Under the pieces are notes generated by a model. It saw nothing but the letters and a program-made list of their open reading frames with translations, had not been told where the DNA came from and made no database searches. Source: Hyphomonadaceae bacterium UBA4763 (GTDB taxonomy: Bacteria; Pseudomonadota; Alphaproteobacteria; Caulobacterales; Aquidulcibacteraceae). From it: 6,050 nt of DNA. Location: NCBI GenBank assembly GCA_002403455.1, contig DHHV01000052.1:13518-19567 (forward strand), written 5' to 3'. This document shows, piece after piece, positions 1-6,050 of this stretch (within the stretch, counting starts at the first letter, position 1; every line of letters begins with the position of its first letter). The position numbers were made by a program, and so were the translations under genes.

Positions 1-888
1 CGGGGCGGTCCCCCCCCCGCCAATGACAACGACGCGGCGCCCCTGCGCCGAATTGGCTTGCGCTTGCGCCGGCGCTTCGTCCAAGACGGCCCGCGTCGCC
101 GCAATCAAATAATCCATCGCCGGGATAACCCCGGTTTGCGTTTCGCCGGCAAGCTCGAGCCGGCGCGCCCGATAAACGCCAGGCGCGGCCAGCACGGCGT
201 CATAATCGCTGCGCAAGCTGTCGAACGACCGATCGCGGCCGATCTCGCATTGCAGAATAAACCGCACCCCGCCTTCGATCAGCCGGTCGATGCGCCGGGC
301 GACGACGCGTTTGTCCAATTTGAAATTCGGAATGCCGTAGGTGAGGAGCCCACCGGCCCGGTCGTGGCGGTCAAAGACGTCTGTCTCATAGCCCTCGCGG
401 CGGAGCCTTTCAGCGGCGGCGAGCCCGGCCGGCCCCGCGCCGATAATGGCGATGCGCCGCGCGCGCGGCGGTCCCGCTTTTAATGGCGCGACCCAGCCCG
501 ATTCCCAGGCGCGATCAGTGATATGCCGTTCGACCGCGCCGATCGTCACCGCGCCATGACCCGATTGCTCGATCACGCAGGCGGCTTCGCAGAGGCGGTC
601 CTGCGGGCAAATCCGCCCGCAAATCTCTGGCATCACGCTCGTTTCGGCCGAAAGTTCATAGGCGTCTTCGAGGCGGCCTTGCGCCGCCGCCATCAGCCAA
701 TCGGGAATGTTATTGCCGAGCGGGCAGCCCGTTTGGCAAAACGGCACCCCGCATTGCGAGCAGCGGCTGGCTTGAGTTTTGGCCTTCGCCTCGATGAAAT
801 CGGCATAAATTTCAAAGAAATCGCCGACGCGCGCGCCCGCTGCGCGCTTGCCGGGAAAATTTTGCTCGATCGAGGTAAATTTTAGCAT
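1..888 (-). CDS. gltD: Glutamate synthase small subunit (GltD), N-terminal part, cut by the left window edge
   Basis: GltD works with the large subunit GltB to make glutamate from glutamine and 2-oxoglutarate. It takes electrons from NADPH through FAD and passes them through iron-sulfur clusters, in the cytoplasm. The minus strand reads open for 296 codons from the ATG at 888-886 to the edge. Visible parts in order: start MLKFTSIEQNFPGKR, typical of alphaproteobacterial GltD; first cysteine set C43, C46, C51, C55 (CSQCGVPFCQTGCP); second set C90, C94, C100, C104 (CGRICPQDRLCEAAC); FAD-binding IIGAGPAGLAAAE at 148-160; GGLLTYGIPNFKLDK at 179-193; start of the NADPH-binding motif VVVIGGGGTAP at 286-296. 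An in-frame TAA two codons before the ATG fixes the start, although no clear Shine-Dalgarno sequence is present. Full-length relatives have about 470-490 residues, so roughly 180 are missing. gltB is not upstream, where it often lies. Two motifs differ from the norm: APG for ATG at 235-237 and GGGGTAP for GGGDTAM. A related GltD-like oxidoreductase is possible but less likely. Confidence 0.92.
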   Translation of the reverse strand, partial: MLKFTSIEQNFPGKRAAGARVGDFFEIYADFIEAKAKTQASRCSQCGVPFCQTGCPLGNNIPDWLMAAAQGRLEDAYELSAETSVMPEICGRICPQDRLCEAACVIEQSGHGAVTIGAVERHITDRAWESGWVAPLKAGPPRARRIAIIGAGPAGLAAAERLRREGYETDVFDRHDRAGGLLTYGIPNFKLDKRVVARRIDRLIEGGVRFILQCEIGRDRSFDSLRSDYDAVLAAPGVYRARRLELAGETQTGVIPAMDYLIAATRAVLDEAPAQAQANSAQGRRVVVIGGGGTAP

Positions 889-940
889 TTTTTACGCCAG
901 CCGGGACCGGTTTCATTGAGATAACGGTAAAACTCTGCGC

Positions 941-969
941 ATATTCCGTTCTTTCGCAGCTGCGTCAAG
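941..969 (-). promoter_or_regulatory. Candidate sigma-70-type promoter for gltD
   Basis: On the minus strand a CTTGAC box (bases 969-964) is followed by exactly 17 bases and then GAATAT (946-941). This resembles the alphaproteobacterial housekeeping pattern CTTGAC-N17-CTATAT, with a perfect -35 box and four of six matches at -10. Transcription would start near base 934, giving a leader of about 46 nt before the gltD ATG at 888. Position, strand and spacing all fit, but the call rests on pattern matching by eye. I found no comparable promoter on the plus strand for the large gene that diverges from it. Confidence 0.45.
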
Positions 970-974
970 AAAAC

Positions 975-1003
975 CAAGGCGCCGATGGCGCACAAGCGCC
1001 TTG
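975..1003. repeat. Inverted repeat in the divergent intergenic region
   Basis: The arms CAAGGCGC (975-982) and GCGCCTTG (996-1003) are perfect reverse complements separated by 13 bases. The repeat lies just upstream of the proposed gltD -35 box and about 110 bases before the start of the large plus-strand gene. No T-run follows on either strand, so a rho-independent terminator is unlikely. It could be a regulator binding site acting on one or both divergent genes, or a hairpin in the large gene's leader. In GC-rich DNA an 8-bp match can also occur by chance. Confidence 0.3.
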
Positions 1004-1110
1004 CGGGCCGAGCGCAAACCGGCTTTGCAGCGGACAGTGAAGCGATTACCGCACCGACTTGGCCCGTTGATCCGATGTAACTGGCCCCAGGCAAACTGAG
1101 CGGATTTTCC

Positions 1111-4100
1111 ATGCAGAAACTGATCACCGTTATTGGCATGCATCGCTCCGGAACAAGCGTGACCGCGCGCGCATTAGGCGCCCTCGGCATTGAGCTGGGC
1201 GACCGCTTGTTTCCGCCTGGCGCTGATAATCCGAAAGGCTATTGGGAAGATGCGGAGATTGTCGCGCTGAACGAGCGCGTTCTGACCAAAGCGGGCTCCC
1301 GTTGGGACAATCTATCGCCGATCAGCAGCGCAGTTCTAACAAGTCCAGAGTTTTCTGACCTACGACGTGAGGCGAGCACCCTACTGGGTGGCAAAATCGG
1401 GCAAAGCGCGCTGTTTGCCTTCAAAGATCCTCGGACATCGGTGCTATTGCCATTTTGGCGTCTCGTTTTCGATGATGCCGAACTTGATCATCGTTACGTT
1501 ATTGCCTTGCGCAATCCATTAGAAGTCGCGGCTTCACTGGAAACACGAAATGGCTTCCCCATCGAAAAAGGCGCTTTGCTATGGGCGCATTATACCTTGG
1601 AGGCGTTACGCGGAAGTGTTGGTCGACCTCGCATGATTTTACAATATACAAGAATGTTGTCAAATCCGCCCGAGGGACTACAACGTTTGGCAAAACTTTG
1701 TGGCGTTCAACCACCTAAAATAGACAGCCTAGAGACGCAGGCGTTTGTTACGGAATTTATTGACAAAAATTTGCGTCGTCAACGCGCTAGCGATTCCGAG
1801 CTTAAGCGTTCGCCACGTGTGCCGGAATTTGTGCGAGAATTGTATTTTAATTTACAGAATAATAGCGACAATTTCGATAATATTGACAAAATTGTTGCTG
1901 GTGCTTCGTCTTTATTAGGGCCGCTCGATGTCGCGGGTCGCGCTTTGGATTTAATCAGCGCTCAATTGCGTGAGACTGAAACAATATTAAAGACAGACGC
2001 GGCAAGTCGAATTCGAGATCTCGAAGTCGATCGCACACGCGCCTTGTCGGTTATTTCGGATCTTGAAGCGGAAAAAGTGTCTGACCGCGCCGTTCACGCG
2101 GCGTCTCTAAAAGAGCTGGAGATTGATCGAGAGCGGGAACGCGCCCACGCGCTCTCCGTAATCGCTGGGCTGGAAGCGGAGAAGGCGTCCGAGCGTGCGG
2201 CGCATGCGGCTTATTTGAAGGCGCTAGAGGCCGAGCGCGAGAAGGAGCGCGCGCATGCCTTGTCGGTGATCGCGGGGCTGGAGGAAGAAAAGCGCGCCGA
2301 ACGCGCTGCAGCGCGAGCGCGGCTAGACCAGATCGAGGCTGATCGCGCCAAGGCGCTGACGCTCATTGACGGGCTGGAAGCGGAGAAAGCGTCCGAGCGT
2401 GCGGCGCATGCGGCGCGGATTGCTGGCTTGGAGGCGGAGAAAGCCGCCGAACGGGCGAGCGCGCAGGCCGCGCGAGAGACATTAGTTGCCCAAAAAGCCG
2501 ACGAACAGCATCGTCTTGCGCGCGTTCTGTCAACGATAGAAGCCGAGCGCGATCGCGAACGAAGCGCCCTCGTGGAGACCATCCGCGGGCTAGAAGCAGA
2601 AAAAGCAGCTGACCGAACGCGGTTTTCGATCGAATCGGACCGCCTAACAACCGAAAAAAGCGCCCTTCAACGGGCGATGTCGACGCTGCAAGAGCAAAAG
2701 AATGACCTTCAAGCGCGATTTGATTCGACCATTCGCAGTTATGAAGACGCTCGCTCCCGCCGCGAGGCGGAAATCGCCGATGAGCGCGCCCATGCCTTGA
2801 AAGTCATTGGCAGCCTGGAACAAGACCTGCGCCGCGAACAGGTGGTGTCGCTCGATCGACGCCGGCAATTGGACCGCGTCGAGGCCGATTTGCACGCGAT
2901 CCGCGCCAGCACGATTTGGCGGGCGTTTGGTCCCGTTCGCGGGTTGGCGCGGCGTGCGCCGGGACTGGCGGGGCTTGCCGGTCGGATTATCCGTGCGCCA
3001 GCGCAGCTACTTCGGGGTGCGCAAGCCCCTCCCATTCTGACGGAGGAAGTTGCTCCAACCATGGCCGCCACCAAGCGCCAACCGCCCACTGCGGAAGTCG
3101 CAATAAACAGCGATTGGCCGCCATTCGATCCGCAGCCGATTGCGGCGATGTTGGCCGAAGCCTTCCCGGGGACAGATTATCCTCTGCAATGGCGGACCCA
3201 TTGCGCCGAGTTTCCCTTGCCCTTTGCGCCCGACGCCGCGCGGCAGGACAAGTTGCTGTTCAGCGATGAGGCTGCCAGAGACTGGATCGCCCGCTGCGCC
3301 GCCAAAGGCGCAAATTTATCGGCGCCGGGTGAAGCCCCCGACATCTCAATTATTTTGCCGGTCTATAACCAATTGCCCTTCACCTTGTCGGTGATCGCCT
3401 CGGCCTATCGCTGGCCGTCGCGTTTCCGGTTTGAGATTTTGCTGGCCGATGATGGGTCGAGCGACCAGACCCATTGGCTGGAAGACGGCGCATTGCCGAA
3501 TGTCCGCGTCGTTCGTAATCCGACCAATCTTGGTTTCCTGCGCAATTGCAATCATGCGGCCGAACAGGCGCGCGGACGGATCATCGTCCTTTTGAACAAT
3601 GACACCATCGTTTTGCCGGGATGGCTCGATGAATTGGCGCGCACCTTGGATGAAAATCCGGATATTGGCCTCGCCGGCTCCAAGCTGATCTTCCCGACGG
3701 GCGCCTTGCAGGAAGCCGGCGGCATTGTCTGGCGCGATGGGTCTGCGTGGAATTATGGCCGAGGCCAAGACCCGCGCGATCCGTTGTTCAGCTATTTGCG
3801 CGATGTTGATTATGTGTCGGGCGCCTCGATCGCGCTGCGCGCCAGCGATTGGCGCAAACTTGGCGGGTTTGACGCGGACCATTACGACACGGCCTATTAT
3901 GAAGACACCGATTTGGCTTTCCGCGTGCGCGCGGCGGGCCTGCGAACTGTTCTGCAGCCCTTGTCGATGTTGGTGCATTTTGAAGGGGTCTCCAGCGGCA
4001 CCGACACCAGCCAGGGCGTCAAGCGCTTCCAGGTCGTCAATGGCGAGCGCTTTTTCACCCGCTGGAAGGAAACCCTGGCCGGCTATCGGCCGAATGCCGA

Positions 4101-5253
4101 GCGCCCCGAGCTCGAACGCGAGCGGGGTATTCGCAAACGGCTGCTGATGATCGATGCGGTAACGCCGACGCCGGACCAGGACGCCGGGTCATTGGTGACG
4201 TTTGAGCTAATGAAAGCCTTCCAGGCGCAAGGCTGGAAAGTCAGTTTCATCCCGGAAGACAATTTCGCTTATCTGCCGCCGCAGACCTTGGCGCTGCAGC
4301 GCATGGGCGTCGAAGCGATGTATTGGCCGTTTTGTCAATCGGTGGATGAAGTTCTAGAAAAGCGCGGCGCCGAATTCGACGCGATTTTGATGTTCCGGGT
4401 GACCTCGTCGAAGAAACATCTGGCGACGATCCAAAAGCGCGCCCCGCATCTTCCCTTATTGTTTCATGTCGCCGATCTGCATTATTTGCGTGAACGCCGC
4501 CAGGCCGAGCTTGCGGGCGATGCGGCGCTGTTGGCGAAATCCAACGAGACCGAGCGGCATGAGCTCGCCGCGATCAACGCCGCCAGTCTCACGATCGTGC
4601 ATTCTACCGAAGAAGCGCGCGTTTTGGCGGAAGCCGCGCCGCAAGCCAAGGTCTATGTGTTCCCCTGGATCGCCGAGCCGCTGGCTGACCCGCCCGGGCC
4701 GGAGGCGCGCGCCGGCGCGATGTTTGTTGGCGGTTTCGGCCATCCGCCGAATGTCGATGCGGCGATCTGGCTGGCCCGCGAGATCTGGCCCTTGGTGTTG
4801 AAGAAAGCGCCAGAGGCGCGGCTGAAAATTATCGGCTCGCGGGCCGGCAAAGAAATCGAAGTCTTAGGCCAGGAGCCGGGCGTTGAGGTGCTGGGCTGGG
4901 TTCCAGATCTGGCGCCGCATTTGGACGCGGCGCGACTTTCGATAGCGCCCCTGCGCTTTGGGGCGGGAATCAAAGGCAAGATCATTTCAAGCCTGGCGCG
5001 CGGAACGCCGGTCGCTTGTACCCCGGTCGCGGCGGAAGGCATGGGGCTGAGCCATGGTCAAGAGGTGCTGATCGCGGAGGAACCGCGTGGTCTTGCGCAA
5101 GCGATTGTCAAATTATTGACGCAAGACGCCACCTGGCGGCGATTGTCGCGCGGCAGTCTCGCCTTTGTCGAAGCGAATTATTCATCAGCGCGGGCGCGGG
5201 AGCATCTGGCGACGATCTTGAAACTGGCGGGTGTCGAGCCGAGGCAAGATTGA
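1111..5253 (+). CDS. Multi-module protein: sulfotransferase-like domain, coiled coil, GT2 and GT4 glycosyltransferases
   Basis: A 1380-residue, probably cytoplasmic glycan-building protein with no signal peptide or clear membrane helix. Residues 1-285 are sulfotransferase-like: P-loop GMHRSGTS (9-16), DNPKGYWED (39-47), FKDPRTS (104-110) and RNPLEVAAS (134-142), whose R134 and S142 have the spacing of the 3'-phosphate-binding pair of PAPS enzymes. Residues 295-597 form a charged coiled coil with 36-residue repeats, ending in the linker ASTIWRAFGPVR (599-610). Residues 744-1000 are a GT2 domain: DISIILPVYN, DDGSSD (780-785), metal-site NND (829-831), YEDTDLAFR (930 on). Residues 1008-1380 are a GT4-type domain: TPTPDQDAGS (1018-1027), DLHYLRERR (1122-1130), FVGGFGHPPNVDA, and FGAGIKGKI (1283-1291) with EGMGL (1309-1313). 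The start is set by the P-loop beginning at residue 9; GAGCGGA at 1098-1104 is a weak ribosome site. The GT domains are certain, but sugars and acceptor are unknown. Sulfation activity is unproven. Confidence 0.93.
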   Translation: MQKLITVIGMHRSGTSVTARALGALGIELGDRLFPPGADNPKGYWEDAEIVALNERVLTKAGSRWDNLSPISSAVLTSPEFSDLRREASTLLGGKIGQSALFAFKDPRTSVLLPFWRLVFDDAELDHRYVIALRNPLEVAASLETRNGFPIEKGALLWAHYTLEALRGSVGRPRMILQYTRMLSNPPEGLQRLAKLCGVQPPKIDSLETQAFVTEFIDKNLRRQRASDSELKRSPRVPEFVRELYFNLQNNSDNFDNIDKIVAGASSLLGPLDVAGRALDLISAQLRETETILKTDAASRIRDLEVDRTRALSVISDLEAEKVSDRAVHAASLKELEIDRERERAHALSVIAGLEAEKASERAAHAAYLKALEAEREKERAHALSVIAGLEEEKRAERAAARARLDQIEADRAKALTLIDGLEAEKASERAAHAARIAGLEAEKAAERASAQAARETLVAQKADEQHRLARVLSTIEAERDRERSALVETIRGLEAEKAADRTRFSIESDRLTTEKSALQRAMSTLQEQKNDLQARFDSTIRSYEDARSRREAEIADERAHALKVIGSLEQDLRREQVVSLDRRRQLDRVEADLHAIRASTIWRAFGPVRGLARRAPGLAGLAGRIIRAPAQLLRGAQAPPILTEEVAPTMAATKRQPPTAEVAINSDWPPFDPQPIAAMLAEAFPGTDYPLQWRTHCAEFPLPFAPDAARQDKLLFSDEAARDWIARCAAKGANLSAPGEAPDISIILPVYNQLPFTLSVIASAYRWPSRFRFEILLADDGSSDQTHWLEDGALPNVRVVRNPTNLGFLRNCNHAAEQARGRIIVLLNNDTIVLPGWLDELARTLDENPDIGLAGSKLIFPTGALQEAGGIVWRDGSAWNYGRGQDPRDPLFSYLRDVDYVSGASIALRASDWRKLGGFDADHYDTAYYEDTDLAFRVRAAGLRTVLQPLSMLVHFEGVSSGTDTSQGVKRFQVVNGERFFTRWKETLAGYRPNAERPELERERGIRKRLLMIDAVTPTPDQDAGSLVTFELMKAFQAQGWKVSFIPEDNFAYLPPQTLALQRMGVEAMYWPFCQSVDEVLEKRGAEFDAILMFRVTSSKKHLATIQKRAPHLPLLFHVADLHYLRERRQAELAGDAALLAKSNETERHELAAINAASLTIVHSTEEARVLAEAAPQAKVYVFPWIAEPLADPPGPEARAGAMFVGGFGHPPNVDAAIWLAREIWPLVLKKAPEARLKIIGSRAGKEIEVLGQEPGVEVLGWVPDLAPHLDAARLSIAPLRFGAGIKGKIISSLARGTPVACTPVAAEGMGLSHGQEVLIAEEPRGLAQAIVKLLTQDATWRRLSRGSLAFVEANYSSARAREHLATILKLAGVEPRQD
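2041..2418 (+). repeat. 36-residue (108-base) tandem repeats encoding the coiled coil
   Basis: Within the large gene, units beginning ALSVI or a variant start at 2041, 2149, 2257 and 2353, i.e. residues 311, 347, 383 and 415. The first two are 36 residues long, the third is 32, and the fourth blends into degenerate copies carrying GLEAEKAAERA. The common pattern is ALSVIAGLEAEKASERAAHA followed by a charged E/R/K stretch. A weaker echo, ERAHALKVIGSLE, occurs near residues 558-570. At DNA level, 2167-2210 and 2371-2414 match at 43 of 44 bases (one G/A difference), 204 bases apart. This points to fairly recent duplication or gene conversion. The array probably sets the length of a helical rod, and all indels must stay in frame. 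Confidence 0.8.
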
Positions 5254-5260
5254 GCGCTGA

Positions 5261-6050
5261 TCAGTCATTCAAGGGCAGCGGCCGCGCATTGTGCGCAGCG
5301 ATCGCATGAGGGCCGGCCGCCGATAAACGCGCCCGCAAGGCGGAATCGGCGACGATCTGGCGCATCGCGGCGGCGGCGGCGATGAGGTCGGGCTCGGCCC
5401 AGAACGCGCCCTCGATCGGGGCGTAACGGGCCGAGGGATCGCGCACGGGCGCAAGGCGGGCCGGGACATGCAACGCGGCATCCGGCGCCATGAAGTCGAG
5501 ATTGCCCGACCAGGCGGTGGCGATTACCGGCTTGCCCAACACCATGGCCTCCGCGATCGCAAGGCCAAAGCCTTCGCCGCGATGCAGCGACACCAGCGCA
5601 TCGCACGACGCCAACAGCCGCCAGTGCGCGTCGGGCGGCAATTTCTGGTCGAGCAGGCGAATGCGGGTGTCTGCGGCGCATTCGGCTCGAATGCTGGCGG
5701 CGGCGGCGCGGTCGGCGCCGCTTTCCTGCAATTTGATCAGCAAAATGACCGGCGCGCCAGCGGGGAAGGCCGCGCGAAACGCCGCGATCGCGCCGAGCGG
5801 GTTTTTGCGCGCCAGCGAGGAGCGCGCATCAGCGAGGCACAAGAACACGAAGACGTCTTCGGGCAGGTCAAAGGCAGCGCGGTCGGGGGCGATCCCTGTT
5901 GGCGCAACGATGCGTAAAGGCGCGACCGCAACCGGGCGGTTGAGGCTGGCGGAAATCGCCGCGGCGGCGAAGGCGCTCGGGGCCCAGATGGCGCATGCAC
6001 GGCGGGCAGGGCCGGCCCAATCGGGCGGGGCCCGGCTCGTCTCCCCGACG
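5261..6050 (-). CDS. GT4 family glycosyltransferase, C-terminal part, cut by the right window edge
   Basis: The 262 visible codons run from base 6049 to the TGA at 5263-5261. The frame continues upstream without a stop, so the GTG at 5848 is an internal valine and not a start. The product is a retaining GT-B sugar transferase that would use a nucleotide sugar, probably in surface polysaccharide assembly. Visible motifs include CAIWAPSAFAAAA followed by RPVAVAPL, typical of the domain boundary. Next come LPEDVFVFLCLADARSS and RKNPLGAIAAFRAAFP, then the nucleotide-sugar site GEGFGLAIAEAM, with E159 and E167 forming the E-x7-E pair, and KPVIATAWSGNLDFM. FWAEPD lies nearer the C-terminus. The N-terminal acceptor-binding half lies outside the window. 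The tail after RLSAAGPHAIAAHN is short for the family, perhaps 15-25 residues clipped. The gene converges on the large fusion gene with 7 bases between stops. Local GC is about 70%. The donor sugar cannot be read from the sequence. Confidence 0.88.
   Translation of the reverse strand, partial: VGETSRAPPDWAGPARRACAIWAPSAFAAAAISASLNRPVAVAPLRIVAPTGIAPDRAAFDLPEDVFVFLCLADARSSLARKNPLGAIAAFRAAFPAGAPVILLIKLQESGADRAAAASIRAECAADTRIRLLDQKLPPDAHWRLLASCDALVSLHRGEGFGLAIAEAMVLGKPVIATAWSGNLDFMAPDAALHVPARLAPVRDPSARYAPIEGAFWAEPDLIAAAAAMRQIVADSALRARLSAAGPHAIAAHNARPLPLND

Noticed and set aside
58..885. Two plus-strand open frames (58-483 and 523-885)
   Set aside because: Both lie antisense to gltD, whose minus-strand reading shows clear cysteine and FAD motifs. 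They are by-products of high GC.
815..916. Possible upstream open frame in the gltD leader starting at the ATG 916-914 and overlapping the gltD start out of frame
   Set aside because: No ribosome site precedes it and its roughly 34-codon product is not recognisable. It is weaker than a chance expectation worth reporting.
882..1190. Minus-strand open frame of 102 codons between gltD and the large gene
   Set aside because: It overlaps the start of the large gene and the first bases of gltD. Its product shows no family motif, and the gltD promoter candidate lies inside it.
2211..2650. Minus-strand frames opposite the coiled coil, rich in serine, alanine and arginine
   Set aside because: Low-complexity antisense translation of the Glu/Ala/Arg codons in the repeats, with no recognisable domain.
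3346..3978. Minus-strand open frame of 210 codons opposite the GT2 domain
   Set aside because: The plus strand here encodes a textbook GT2 domain. The antisense frame has no motif and is a GC-driven shadow.
5284..5296. Small hairpin GCGCA-TTG-TGCGC as terminator
   Set aside because: The stem is 5 bp with no T-run, and it sits inside the GT4 coding sequence.
5468..5917. Plus-strand open frame of 149 codons opposite the right-hand GT4
   Set aside because: The minus strand carries the GT4 motifs throughout. The plus reading is Arg/Gly/Ala-rich without a domain.
1..6050. CRISPR array, tRNA or rRNA genes, insertion sequences or attachment sites
   Set aside because: No spaced short repeats, cloverleaf-like segments, transposase motifs or terminal repeats were seen. 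The only repeats are the protein-coding coiled-coil units and the short inverted repeat at 975-1003.

Overview
The window looks like chromosomal DNA from a GC-rich alphaproteobacterium. A hand count gives roughly 60-75% GC in most 60-base lines. The GltD reading and a CTTGAC-17-GAATAT promoter candidate both fit the alphaproteobacterial style. A member of the Hyphomicrobiales (Rhizobiales, perhaps Beijerinckiaceae- or Methylocystaceae-like) is my guess. Nothing in the window proves the genus.

Layout, left to right. (1) Bases 1-888, minus strand: the first 296 codons of gltD, the small (FAD/NADPH, iron-sulfur) subunit of glutamate synthase, cut by the left window edge. (2) Bases 889-1110: a 222-base divergent intergenic region. 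It holds one good promoter candidate for gltD and an 8-bp inverted repeat, and no RNA gene that I can see. (3) Bases 1111-5253, plus strand: one very large intact gene (1380 codons) encoding a multi-module protein. Its order is sulfotransferase-like P-loop domain, long charged coiled coil built partly from 36-residue repeats, linker with an STIWR motif, GT2 glycosyltransferase (GT-A fold), GT4-type glycosyltransferase (GT-B fold). (4) Bases 5261-6050, minus strand: the C-terminal 262 codons of a separate GT4 glycosyltransferase, cut by the right window edge and converging tail-to-tail on the large gene across a 7-base gap.

How it fits together. The large gene and the right-hand GT4 belong to a surface-glycan type locus (capsule, exopolysaccharide, O-antigen or protein/S-layer glycan). 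The two glycosyltransferase modules in one chain could add two sugars in sequence, with the coiled coil acting as spacer or oligomerisation rod. The sulfotransferase-like head could sulfate the product or act only as a nucleotide-binding module. This is inference from domain order. gltD is core nitrogen metabolism and appears to border the glycan locus rather than take part in it.

The most notable features are the triple-enzyme fusion, the AT-rich block inside its sulfotransferase-like module, the near-identical DNA repeat in its coiled coil, and the departures from conserved motifs in the visible part of GltD.
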